Origin: Bacillota bacterium
GTDB lineage: Bacteria > Bacillota > Clostridia > Oscillospirales > Acutalibacteraceae
DNA length: 13,933 nucleotides
Direction: 5' to 3'
NCBI GenBank assembly: GCA_029007015.1
Contig: JAQXHB010000050.1
Location: 1 to 13,933, forward strand
Part shown: piece after piece, positions 1 through 7,567 of the stretch
How positions within the stretch are numbered: the stretch's first letter is position 1
Layout of the letters: every line of letters starts with the position of its first letter
The notes under the pieces: generated by a model
The model's database searches: none
What the model saw: the letters and a program-made list of their open reading frames with translations, nothing else
What the model was told of the DNA's origin: nothing
Position numbers and translations under genes: made by a program

Positions 1-1317
1 GTTATCGGCGCCACAGTCAACTGCGTCGGCTCGTTTACCTACCGAGCCACCGCCGTCGGTGAGCAGACGGTGCTCAGTCAAATTATCAGAATGGTCGAGC
101 AGGCGCAGGGCAAAAAGGCACCCATTGCCCGCTTGGCCGACAAGGTTTCGGGTGTCTTTGTGCCGGCGGTCATCGCCATCGCCGCAGTTACATTCATTGT
201 ATGGCTCATTTTGGGCGCAGGACTGGAGCGCGCCATCATAAATGCCGTGTGCGTGTTGGTCATCGCGTGCCCGTGCTCGCTCGGACTTGCTACTCCTACA
301 GCCATAATGGTCGGCAGCGGCAAGGCCGCGCGCATGGGCGTGCTGATAAAGGGCGGCGATGTGCTTCAGCGATTGCAGGATGTCCGCGCCGTTATTTTCG
401 ACAAGACCGGCACACTCACCGCCGGCAAGGCCGAGGTGGCCGAGGTTTGCCCCGACGAAGGGGTATCGTGCGAGCGGCTGATACAACTGGCCGCGTCGGT
501 TGAGCAGTCGAGCGAGCATCCGCTCGGCCGTGCGGTGTGCGAGTACGCCGCCGCAAAGGGGGTTGCCCGACTGGATTGCACCGACTTTATTTCGCACACC
601 GGCGCCGGTGTAAGCGGCACGGTCGACGGCGTATCGGTGTCGGTTGAGCGGCCGCGCGACGGCGAGCACAGCCAACTTATCCATCGGCTTGAGCGCGAGG
701 GCCAGACGGTTATAACCGTCTCGGCCGATGGTGACTACATCGGCTGTATAGCCATTTCCGACACGGTCAGACCCATGTCGCGCGACTCGGTGAGCCAACT
801 GGAGCAGATGGGCGTGACGGCCTACATGGTCACCGGCGACAACAAACGCACTGCGGCGGCGGTGGCGTCGGGCGTCGGCATACGCAATGTGCTGGCAGAG
901 GTGTTGCCGCAAAACAAGGCCGCCGAGGTTGAGGCTCTGCGCGCGAGCGGAAGGTGTGTTGCCATGGTCGGTGACGGCATCAACGACGCACCGGCGCTGT
1001 CATCGGCCGACATCGGCATTGCGATGGGAGCGGGCACCGATGTGGCTATCGAGTCGGGCGATGTTGTGCTCATGAATCCGGATTTGACCCTCATACCCGC
1101 GGCCATGAGACTGTCGGCGCGCACCATGCGCAAGATACGCCAAAACCTATTTTGGGCATTTTTCTACAATTCGGTCGGAATACCTCTGGCGGCTTGCGGT
1201 CTGCTCTCGCCAATGATAGCAGGCGCCGCAATGGCGCTCAGTTCGGTATCGGTGGTCAGCAACAGCCTGCTGCTCAGGCGGTATAATCCAAAAGAAAAAA
1301 GGAGAAATAAACAATGA
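1..1317 (+). CDS. copA: Copper-exporting P1B-type ATPase CopA (5' truncated by the window edge)
   Basis: This is a membrane pump that uses ATP to export Cu(+). The frame is open from base 1, so the N-terminal metal-binding domain(s) and first helices lie outside; 438 residues are visible. In order they show the actuator-domain tail, a helix pair with the CPC metal-binding motif (visible residues 90-92), the phosphorylation motif DKTGTLT (Asp134), the nucleotide-binding SEHPLG motif and GAGVSG loop, TGDN, the GDGINDAP hinge, and two C-terminal helices with YN and MALSS, which fit the Cu(+) subgroup. The nucleotide-binding domain looks short: after GAGVSG the Gly-Asn-Arg segment usual in CopA is replaced by ERPRDG. 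The stop codon overlaps the ATG of the copZ-like gene (ATGA), so the two are co-transcribed and probably translationally coupled. Family assignment is secure; copper rather than silver specificity is inferred from the motifs and the neighbouring chaperone. Confidence 0.95.
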   Translation, partial: VIGATVNCVGSFTYRATAVGEQTVLSQIIRMVEQAQGKKAPIARLADKVSGVFVPAVIAIAAVTFIVWLILGAGLERAIINAVCVLVIACPCSLGLATPTAIMVGSGKAARMGVLIKGGDVLQRLQDVRAVIFDKTGTLTAGKAEVAEVCPDEGVSCERLIQLAASVEQSSEHPLGRAVCEYAAAKGVARLDCTDFISHTGAGVSGTVDGVSVSVERPRDGEHSQLIHRLEREGQTVITVSADGDYIGCIAISDTVRPMSRDSVSQLEQMGVTAYMVTGDNKRTAAAVASGVGIRNVLAEVLPQNKAAEVEALRASGRCVAMVGDGINDAPALSSADIGIAMGAGTDVAIESGDVVLMNPDLTLIPAAMRLSARTMRKIRQNLFWAFFYNSVGIPLAACGLLSPMIAGAAMALSSVSVVSNSLLLRRYNPKEKRRNKQ

Positions 1318-1526
1318 AGACAGTAAAGATAAAAATCGACGGTATGAAATGCAGTCATTGCGTGGCGGCTGTGCGCGACGCGCTCAACCGGCTGGACGGC
1401 GTCAGAGATGTTGATGTCAGTCTGTCCGACGGTTTAGCAGTTGTCGTGGCAGAGGATGAGGTGAGCACCACCTACCTGACGGCGGCCGTTGACGAGCAGG
1501 GTTTTGATACAAAGATCGTCGAATAA
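1314..1526 (+). CDS. copZ: CopZ-like copper chaperone (heavy-metal-associated domain)
   Basis: A 70-residue single-domain HMA protein expected to carry Cu(+) in the cytosol and pass it to CopA. The metal-binding loop GMKCSHC (Cys13 and Cys16) follows the first beta strand, and the beta-alpha-beta-beta-alpha-beta pattern fills the whole protein, which is the normal length for CopZ. The ATG overlaps the copA stop by four bases and is preceded by AGGAGA (1300-1305) at 8-base spacing inside the copA coding end. A hairpin terminator follows 17 bases after the stop, so this is the last gene of the copper unit. No copper-responsive regulator (CsoR or CopY) is visible here; it could lie upstream of the window. 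Confidence 0.93.
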   Translation: MKTVKIKIDGMKCSHCVAAVRDALNRLDGVRDVDVSLSDGLAVVVAEDEVSTTYLTAAVDEQGFDTKIVE

Positions 1527-1543
1527 TCATCGGCAAATATCGG

Positions 1544-1587
1544 GTCGGCCGGCTGTGCATTTTCAGCCGACCGGCTTTTTATTTTTT
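1544..1587 (+). terminator. Intrinsic terminator after copZ
   Basis: Arms GTCGGCCGGCTG (1544-1555) and CAGCCGACCGGC (1564-1575) form a 12-bp stem with one G-T wobble and one C-A mismatch around an 8-base loop. A T-rich tail (TTTTTATTTTTT, 1576-1587) follows directly. It separates the copper unit from the glycogen operon. Confidence 0.9.
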
Positions 1588-1691
1588 GACAAATCGCCAT
1601 AGTTCACGAAAACAAGACAAATATTTATATATTTTGCACAAAAACTGTCGAATAAAAATACATAAATTAGAAAAATAATACTAAAATCACC

Positions 1692-1720
1692 TTGAAAATA
1701 GCAGATGCGCTTGTTATAAT
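1692..1720 (+). promoter_or_regulatory. Sigma-A-type promoter of the glgBCDA operon
   Basis: TTGAAA (1692-1697) and TATAAT (1715-1720) are separated by exactly 17 bases, and TGT directly before the -10 makes it an extended -10. The predicted start near 1727 gives a leader of about 73 bases before glgB, which ends in AGGAGGG (1786-1792), 7 bases before the ATG. The region upstream (about 1590-1690) is strikingly AT-rich with several A-tracts, possibly an UP element or curved DNA. The leader contains an 11-base palindrome (1758-1768) that could be an operator but may be chance. This is the only good promoter seen for the operon. Confidence 0.82.
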
Positions 1721-1799
1721 ATACTTGAAGATATACCGCGAACCCTTGTCAATGCCTGACATGATGTCGACGGTTGTTGAAAAATAGGAGGGACTTTCA

Positions 1800-3740
1800 A
1801 TGAATACGAAAAACAGAACGACCTTTTTGGCCGGTACTTGCACTGATGCATATACGTTCATGGGAGCACATAAGAGCGGTGATACCACCACATTCCGCGT
1901 GTGGGCGCCCAATGCTCGGGCGGTTTGGGTCACCGGCGATTTCAACGACTGGAGCACAGAAAAGACGCCGATGAAACGGCTCGACGGCGGCATTTTCGAG
2001 GCGAAAGTCCGCGGTGTCAAGCAGTTTGATTTGTATAAGTTTCACATCGAGACACCTGACGGCAGGTTTGTCGACCGCGCCGACCCATACGCCTTTCACA
2101 GCGAAATGCGGCCGGGCACAGCATCTAAGTTCTACGATTTGGCCGGCTACAACTGGCAGGACGGCGACTGGACGGCCGCGCGCAAGGGGATGGACATATA
2201 CTCCTCCCCCGTCAATATTTACGAACTGCACGCTGGTTCGTGGAAAAAATATGACGACGGCAATCACTTCAGTTACGACAAACTGGCCGACGAGTTGATA
2301 CCCTATGTCAAGGACATGGGATACAATTACATAGAACTCATGCCCATTAGCGAGTATCCGTATGACGGCTCGTGGGGCTATCAGGTTACGGGATATTATT
2401 CACCGACCAGTCGGTACGGCACACCGCACGATTTTATGCACTTTGTCGACAGGTGCCACGGCGCCGGCATCGGCGTTATTCTCGACTGGGTGCCCGCTCA
2501 CTTTCCAAAGGACGCTCACGGGCTGTATAATTTTGACGGCTCGCATTGCTATGAGTACGCCGACCCCAGAAAGGGCGAGCACTACGAATGGGGCACTGCG
2601 GTGTTTGACTACGGACGGCCCGAGGTGCGCAGTTTTCTCATCAGCAACGCCATATCTTGGTTTGAGCAGTATCACATCGACGGACTGCGCGTTGACGCCG
2701 TCGCGTCAATGCTCTATCTCGACTACAACCGCCAGGACGGCCAGTGGATACCCAATGTCAACGGCGGTCACGAGAATTTGGAGGCGGTCGAGTTTTTGCA
2801 AAAACTCAACGAGGCAGTGTTCAAAAAATTCCCGTATGCGATGATGATTGCCGAGGAGTCAACGGCGTGGCCGATGGTGACCAAGCCGACCTATCTCGGT
2901 GGTCTGGGCTTCAACTTCAAATGGAACATGGGCTGGATGAACGATATGATGCGATACATGTCGCTCGACCCTCTGTCCAGAAAATACAACCATGATGCTC
3001 TTACATTCTCATTTTTCTACGCTTTTTCAGAGAACTTTGTCCTGCCCATCTCGCACGACGAGGTGGTTCACGGCAAGTGTTCGCTGATTAACAAGATGCC
3101 GGGCGAATACGACATGAAGTTTGCCGGCCTGCGCGCCTTCTACGGCTACATGGCGGCACACCCCGGCAAGAAGTTGCTGTTCATGGGGCAGGAATTTGCT
3201 CAGTTCAAGGAGTGGGACTACAGCAGCGGCCTCGACTGGATGCTGCTTGATTACGACAAGCACCGTCAGATGCACAACTGCGTGCGCACGCTCAATCACT
3301 TCTACCTCGACAACCCCGAACTGTGGCGTGTCGACTATTCGTGGGAGGGCTTCTCATGGATTGCATCCGATGACCGCGACCAGAGCGTCATCGCTTTCCG
3401 CCGCTTTGACGGCGAGGGGCGCGAGATTATCGCCGTGTGCAACTTTGTGCCGGTGCAGCGCGATTCTTACCGTATCGGTGTGCCGTATAGCGGCAACTAC
3501 CGCGTGGTGTTTGACACCGATGCGGCCGAGTTCGGCGGCGACGGCCTGCTGGCCGCAAAGGGCAAAAACAAATTCAAGAGCGAAAATACGCCCATGCACG
3601 GGCTCGACTACTCGGTCGATTTGACATTGCCGGCAATGTCGGTTATTTATCTGCGCCATGAGCCGAAGCAAAAGAGGGCAGCCACCAAGCGCGCCCCTCG
3701 TTCAAAGGCAAAAAAACCGCTAAATAATAAAAAGGGGTAA
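1800..3740 (+). CDS. glgB: 1,4-alpha-glucan branching enzyme GlgB
   Basis: A GH13 enzyme of 646 residues that cuts alpha-1,4-glucan chains and re-attaches them by alpha-1,6 bonds during glycogen synthesis. An N-terminal CBM48-like domain (about 28-110, FRVWAPNA, VTGDFNDW) precedes the TIM barrel. Conserved regions are LDWVPAHF (228-235), GLRVDAV with the nucleophile Asp299, MIAEEST with the acid/base Glu352, and SHDEVVHGK with His419 and Asp420. The C-terminal beta domain ends near PAMSVIYLR (611-619). The ATG has an AGGAGGG site 7 bases upstream. It is the first gene of the operon, and only 5 bases separate its stop from glgC. The last 24 residues (623-646) are an unusual Lys/Arg-rich tail with 11 basic residues that is not part of the catalytic fold. 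The product is shorter than the E. coli enzyme, which has an extra N-terminal domain. Confidence 0.97.
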   Translation: MNTKNRTTFLAGTCTDAYTFMGAHKSGDTTTFRVWAPNARAVWVTGDFNDWSTEKTPMKRLDGGIFEAKVRGVKQFDLYKFHIETPDGRFVDRADPYAFHSEMRPGTASKFYDLAGYNWQDGDWTAARKGMDIYSSPVNIYELHAGSWKKYDDGNHFSYDKLADELIPYVKDMGYNYIELMPISEYPYDGSWGYQVTGYYSPTSRYGTPHDFMHFVDRCHGAGIGVILDWVPAHFPKDAHGLYNFDGSHCYEYADPRKGEHYEWGTAVFDYGRPEVRSFLISNAISWFEQYHIDGLRVDAVASMLYLDYNRQDGQWIPNVNGGHENLEAVEFLQKLNEAVFKKFPYAMMIAEESTAWPMVTKPTYLGGLGFNFKWNMGWMNDMMRYMSLDPLSRKYNHDALTFSFFYAFSENFVLPISHDEVVHGKCSLINKMPGEYDMKFAGLRAFYGYMAAHPGKKLLFMGQEFAQFKEWDYSSGLDWMLLDYDKHRQMHNCVRTLNHFYLDNPELWRVDYSWEGFSWIASDDRDQSVIAFRRFDGEGREIIAVCNFVPVQRDSYRIGVPYSGNYRVVFDTDAAEFGGDGLLAAKGKNKFKSENTPMHGLDYSVDLTLPAMSVIYLRHEPKQKRAATKRAPRSKAKKPLNNKKG

Positions 3741-3745
3741 TTTGT

Positions 3746-4969
3746 ATGAAAATTAAGACAGAGTGCGTGGCCATGCTGTTGGCCGGCGGACAGGGCAGTC
3801 GCTTGGGCGTGCTGACGCATACAACGGCCAAGCCGGCCGTGCCCTTTGGCGGCAAATACCGCATCATCGACTTTCCGCTGTCAAACTGCAAAAATTCGGG
3901 CATCGACACCGTCGGCGTGCTGACTCAGTACCAGCCGTTGGTCCTCAATGACTATATCGGCAGCGGCCAGCCGTGGGACCTTGACCGCATCCACGGCGGC
4001 GTGCATGTGCTGCCCCCTTACCAGCAGAGCAGCGGCTCCGACTGGTACAAGGGCACAGCCAATGCCATTTATCAAAATATTCCGTTTATTGAGAGGTACG
4101 ATCCGGAATATGTTTTGGTGCTTTCGGGCGACCATATTTATAAGATGGACTACTCGATTATGATCGACCGCCACAAGCGCATGGGTGCCGACTGCACCAT
4201 CGCGGTGCTCGAAGTGCCGATGGAGGAGGCGTCGCGCTTTGGCATCATGAACACCGACGAGAACGGTATGGTGTACGAATTTGAAGAAAAGCCGAAAAAT
4301 CCCAAGAGCAACAAAGCCTCGATGGGCATCTATGTTTTCTCATGGCCGGTGCTCAGGGAGTACCTGATTGCCGATGAGAAAGATCCGTCCTCTCAAAACG
4401 ACTTCGGCAAGAACATAATACCCAAGATGTTGGATGACGGCAAGGTGATGGGCACCTATCCGTTTGAGGGATACTGGAAGGATGTCGGCACCATAGATTC
4501 GCTGTGGGAGGCCAACCTTGACCTGCTCAATCCCAAAATGCAACTCGATTTGGATGACGAACACTGGCGCATTTATAGCCGCTCCATTGCCGGCGCGCCC
4601 CATTTTGTCAGCGCCGATGCAGAGGTGCAGAACTCCATTGTTACCGAGGGTTGCGACATCAGCGGAACGGTCGATTTCTCGGTCATTTTCGGTGATGTGG
4701 TCATCGAAAAGGGCGCGGTCGTGCACGACTCGATAGTTATGCCCGGCTCGGTCATTCACTCAAACGCGCGTGTCGAGTATGCCATACTGGGCGAGCGGTC
4801 GGTTATAGGTGCCGGCGCTTCGGTCGGAATGAGGCCGGAGGAGGCTGAAAATCTGGATGACTGGGGCGTTACCGTCATCGGGCCGGATATCAGCGTTGGG
4901 CGCGGCAGTACGGTTGGCGCGCACAAAATGATTGCAAGCAATGTTAAGGACGGTGAGACTATTGATTAA
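3746..4969 (+). CDS. glgC: Glucose-1-phosphate adenylyltransferase GlgC (catalytic subunit)
   Basis: This enzyme makes ADP-glucose from ATP and glucose-1-phosphate, the committed and normally regulated step of bacterial glycogen synthesis. The 407-residue product is of normal length. The nucleotidyltransferase fold carries AGGQGSRLG (13-21), KPAVPFGGKYR (29-39), GTANAIYQN (103-111), LSGDHIYKMD (126-135, with metal-binding Asp129) and the glucose-1-phosphate motif EEKP (180-183). YWKDVGT (243-249) leads to a C-terminal left-handed beta helix of hexapeptide repeats. Its ribosome binding site AAAGGGG (3731-3737) lies within the end of glgB. The 3' end overlaps the start of glgD, consistent with production of a GlgC/GlgD pair in similar amounts. 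All active-site motifs look intact, in contrast to GlgD. Confidence 0.96.
   Translation: MKIKTECVAMLLAGGQGSRLGVLTHTTAKPAVPFGGKYRIIDFPLSNCKNSGIDTVGVLTQYQPLVLNDYIGSGQPWDLDRIHGGVHVLPPYQQSSGSDWYKGTANAIYQNIPFIERYDPEYVLVLSGDHIYKMDYSIMIDRHKRMGADCTIAVLEVPMEEASRFGIMNTDENGMVYEFEEKPKNPKSNKASMGIYVFSWPVLREYLIADEKDPSSQNDFGKNIIPKMLDDGKVMGTYPFEGYWKDVGTIDSLWEANLDLLNPKMQLDLDDEHWRIYSRSIAGAPHFVSADAEVQNSIVTEGCDISGTVDFSVIFGDVVIEKGAVVHDSIVMPGSVIHSNARVEYAILGERSVIGAGASVGMRPEEAENLDDWGVTVIGPDISVGRGSTVGAHKMIASNVKDGETID
4946..4956 (+). promoter_or_regulatory. Split Shine-Dalgarno that favours a TTG start for glgD
   Basis: AAGGA then C then GGTGA matches the full anti-Shine-Dalgarno complement AAGGAGGTGA apart from one inserted base. 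It ends 5 bases before TTG 4962, but leaves only 2 bases before GTG 4953 and lies downstream of ATG 4941 and TTG 4932. This is the main reason for choosing TTG 4962. Confidence 0.5.
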
Positions 4970-6080
4970 CAATAACAGTGTTTTGGGCATAGTGTTCGGC
5001 AATTCGCACGATGAAATGGTCAAGGAGTTGGCCGAGGTCCGTGCTATGGGCTCGGTGCCTTTCGGTGGCCGCTATCGGCTGATAGATTTCACATTGTCCA
5101 ACCTTTGCAATGCCGATGTTGACAGGGTCGGCGTCATCACCAAATCCAACTACCAGTCGCTTATGGGCCATCTCGGTAGCGGCAAACCGTGGGATTTGGC
5201 GCGCAAAAACGGCGGACTTTATATTCTGCCGCCCTTTGCGCACGGCGACAGAGGCGTTTACCACGGTCAGGTTGATGCGCTGGGCGGCATACGCGGATTT
5301 TTGACATCGTCCCACCGCGAATATGTCATCATGTGCGACGCAGATGTGGTCAGCAATATTGATTTAAAGAAAATGCTGGCGGCGCACATCGAGTCGGGGG
5401 CAGATATCACCATCGCGTGCAAGCGAGGCGTTCCGCCGCTCGGCAACGATGTGATGAAGTTTACCACGGCGGCTGACGGGCGGGTTACCGACATTGATTT
5501 GTCGCCCACCGACGGCAGCGATAAACTTTACAGCCTGAATATAACCATACTGCGCCGTGAGTTGCTCATTCGGCTGGTCGATAATGCGATGGGTCACAAT
5601 TACACCCGTCTGGCCGCCGACATATATCAGCGCCGTCTGGACGAACTCAACATCCACGCCTATGAGATAGAGGGATATGTCGCCGTCATTGATTCGGTGG
5701 ATACATATGTGCGCGAGAATATGCGCCTGCTCGAGAGCGATGTTCGCCGCGAACTTTTCGGCGGAAACCGCCCGGTGCTGACCAAGGTGCGCGATGAAAT
5801 GCCGGTCAGGTACGGTCTGAATGCCGATGTCAAAAACTCGCTTATTGCCGACGGTTGTGTCATCGAGGGCAAGGTCGAGAACTGCGTGCTGTTCCGCGGG
5901 GTCAAGGTCAACAGAGGAGCCGTCGTGCGTGATAGCATTATCATGCAGGATACGGTGGTCGGTGACGGAGCCGATTTGCAGTATGTCTGCACCGACAAGG
6001 ATGTCGTTATCACCAATGGTAAAGTCCTGCGAGGCAGTGAAAATTACCATGTGTATATCAGAAAGGCAAGTGTAGTATAA
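4962..6080 (+). CDS. glgD: GlgD, non-canonical ADP-glucose pyrophosphorylase subunit
   Basis: A GlgC paralogue found in Firmicutes next to glgC; in studied members it has little activity alone and forms a more active complex with GlgC. From TTG 4962 the product is 372 residues beginning INNNSVLGIVFGN, matching the usual GlgD N-terminus. The GGxGxRL signature seen in GlgC is absent, replaced by FGNSHDEM, while SVPFGGRYRLIDF, SGKPWDLARK and the GlgC-like scaffold remain. HGQVDAL replaces GTANAIYQN and MCDADVV replaces the SGDH motif. The C-terminus carries hexapeptide beta-helix repeats (ADVKNSLIADGCVIEG and following). Other in-frame starts at 4932 (TTG), 4941 (ATG) and 4953 (GTG) cannot be excluded. 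The gene overlaps glgC by 8 bases and its TAA overlaps the glgA ATG by one base. A role as regulatory or stabilising partner is family knowledge, not visible in the sequence. Confidence 0.92.
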   Translation: MINNNSVLGIVFGNSHDEMVKELAEVRAMGSVPFGGRYRLIDFTLSNLCNADVDRVGVITKSNYQSLMGHLGSGKPWDLARKNGGLYILPPFAHGDRGVYHGQVDALGGIRGFLTSSHREYVIMCDADVVSNIDLKKMLAAHIESGADITIACKRGVPPLGNDVMKFTTAADGRVTDIDLSPTDGSDKLYSLNITILRRELLIRLVDNAMGHNYTRLAADIYQRRLDELNIHAYEIEGYVAVIDSVDTYVRENMRLLESDVRRELFGGNRPVLTKVRDEMPVRYGLNADVKNSLIADGCVIEGKVENCVLFRGVKVNRGAVVRDSIIMQDTVVGDGADLQYVCTDKDVVITNGKVLRGSENYHVYIRKASVV

Positions 6081-7498
6081 TGAAAGTATTATTTGCAACC
6101 AGCGAGGCCTATCCATTTGCCGCATCAGGCGGTTTGGCTGATGTGTCGGGGGCTTTGCCGCGCGCACTGCGCAACCGATTGGTGGGCTGTCGGGTAGTGA
6201 TGCCGCTCTACGGCTCAGTGCCCCAGCACCTGCGCGAGAGTATGAAGTTCATCACCAGCATTTCGGTGCCGGTGTCGTGGCGCCAGCAGTACTGCGGTAT
6301 ATTTGAGGCCAAGGTCGGCAATGTCATATACTACCTGCTTGACAACGAATATTATTTCAAGCGCGGCGGGCTGTACGGCCATTTCGACGACGCCGAGCGG
6401 TTTGCATTTTTCTCGCGCGCGGTGCTCGAGATGGTTAAGGTCATCGACTATGAGCCGGATATCATCCACTGCAATGACTGGCAAACGGCGCTCATACCGG
6501 TATACCTGCGGCTGTTCTATCAGAATGAGCAGAAACTCAGCGGTAAAAAGTGTGTGTTCACCATACACAATATCCAGTATCAGGGCAAGTACGGCAAGGA
6601 GATTCTCGGTGATGTGTTCGGTCTGCCGCCCGAGGCGACCAATCTGCTGTGGTACGGCGACTGTCTCAATTTGATGAAGGGCGCCATCGAGTGCGCCGAC
6701 GCAGTCACCACCGTCAGCCCCTCCTATGCGCGCGAGATACTCAACCCGTGGTATTCTCACGGACTGGATAAAATTTTGCGCGACCGTCAGTGGAAACTGA
6801 GAGGCATTGTTAACGGCATCGACATCGATGTGTATAATCCGGCGGCTGACAGCGACATTTATGCTGCATATTCGGCCGATGACATCAGCGGCAAGGCTGT
6901 TAACAAGGCCGAGCTGCAAAAACGCATGGGACTGCCGGTTGACCCGTCTGTGCCGCTCATCGGCATGGTATCGCGCATGGTCTCGCACAAGGGCTTCGAC
7001 TTGGTCAAGGCACGCCTCGACGCAATTCTCGACTTTGGCGTGCAGATGGTTGTGCTGGGCAGCGGCGACAGCGAGTACGAGCGGTTTATGCAAGAGGTGT
7101 GCAACCGCCGCCCCGACTGCTTCCGTTTGGCGCTGGGCTTTGTGCCCGAACTGGCGCACAAGATATACGCAGGCTCCGACATATTCCTCATGCCGTCCAA
7201 GAGTGAGCCGTGCGGACTGTCGCAGATGGTGGCACTGCGCTACGGCGCCATTCCCGTAGTGCGCCGCACCGGCGGCTTGGGCGATACCATTACCGACAGC
7301 GGCGACGGAGTCGGAAACGGTTTTGTGTTTGACAGTTACAACGCCGACGACATGGCACACGCCGTTTACCGCGCGGTGGAGGGATATCGCGACGCCGACG
7401 GATGGCAGACCCTCACCAAGCGCGCTATGAACAGCGATAACAGTTGGCGCGCATCGGCTAATGAGTACATACGCATGTATAAAGACTTGCTTAAATAA
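6080..7498 (+). CDS. glgA: Glycogen synthase GlgA (ADP-glucose, GT5)
   Basis: A GT5 retaining glycosyltransferase of 472 residues that extends alpha-1,4-glucan from ADP-glucose. The N-terminal Rossmann domain shows SEAYPFAASGGLADV (8-22), HCNDWQTALIP (130-140) and TIHNIQYQG (161-169). The C-terminal domain shows GMVSRMVSHKG with Arg299 and Lys304, and SEPCGL with the catalytic-type Glu376, equivalent to Arg300, Lys305 and Glu377 of E. coli, then RRTGGLGDT. The notable departure is at the KTGGL signature: the lysine equivalent to E. coli Lys15, linked to ADP-glucose binding, is Ala15. The rest of the active site looks intact, so I infer an active synthase. The ATG overlaps the glgD stop (TAATG), pointing to coupled translation; the only nearby purine-rich motif, GAAAGG (6061-6066), is poorly spaced. 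It is the last gene of the operon and a hairpin follows. Confidence 0.96.
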   Translation: MKVLFATSEAYPFAASGGLADVSGALPRALRNRLVGCRVVMPLYGSVPQHLRESMKFITSISVPVSWRQQYCGIFEAKVGNVIYYLLDNEYYFKRGGLYGHFDDAERFAFFSRAVLEMVKVIDYEPDIIHCNDWQTALIPVYLRLFYQNEQKLSGKKCVFTIHNIQYQGKYGKEILGDVFGLPPEATNLLWYGDCLNLMKGAIECADAVTTVSPSYAREILNPWYSHGLDKILRDRQWKLRGIVNGIDIDVYNPAADSDIYAAYSADDISGKAVNKAELQKRMGLPVDPSVPLIGMVSRMVSHKGFDLVKARLDAILDFGVQMVVLGSGDSEYERFMQEVCNRRPDCFRLALGFVPELAHKIYAGSDIFLMPSKSEPCGLSQMVALRYGAIPVVRRTGGLGDTITDSGDGVGNGFVFDSYNADDMAHAVYRAVEGYRDADGWQTLTKRAMNSDNSWRASANEYIRMYKDLLK

Positions 7499-7515
7499 TT
7501 GTTGTGATGTATAAT
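7487..7515 (+). promoter_or_regulatory. Possible promoter for the metallophosphoesterase gene
   Basis: A perfect TATAAT (7510-7515) lies 17 bases from TTGCTT (7487-7492), a -35 that matches the consensus at only three positions, straddling the glgA stop. A transcript from here would begin near 7522, inside the following hairpin, and so would escape it. Moderate to weak support. Confidence 0.4.
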
Positions 7516-7519
7516 ATTT

Positions 7520-7551
7520 GGGCCGTCGAGTTATCGGCGGCCCTAACTTTT
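7520..7551 (+). terminator. Hairpin terminator of the glycogen operon
   Basis: GGGCCGTCGA (7520-7529) pairs with TCGGCGGCCC (7534-7543) over 10 bp, with one G-T wobble and a GTTA loop. TAACTTTT follows, a short but T-rich tail. It lies between glgA and the next gene's ribosome binding site; leaky read-through is possible given the weak tail. Confidence 0.65.
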
Positions 7552-7553
7552 GC

Positions 7554-7560
7554 GGGAGGT
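7554..7560 (+). promoter_or_regulatory. Shine-Dalgarno fixing the GTG start of the metallophosphoesterase
   Basis: GGGAGGT ends 7 bases before GTG 7568. The longer frame from TTG 7550 would place this site inside the coding region, so GTG 7568 is preferred. Confidence 0.8.
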
Positions 7561-7567
7561 GCGGACA

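Noticed and set aside
1758..1768. GACATGATGTC palindrome in the glgB leader as a repressor operator
   Set aside because: An 11-base near-palindrome is easily found by chance, it is not repeated elsewhere in the window and matches no operator I can name; noted only in the promoter entry.
5364..6167. A 267-codon minus-strand open frame opposite glgD
   Set aside because: It is a shadow of glgD in a GC-rich region, with a composition typical of antisense frames and no family resemblance.
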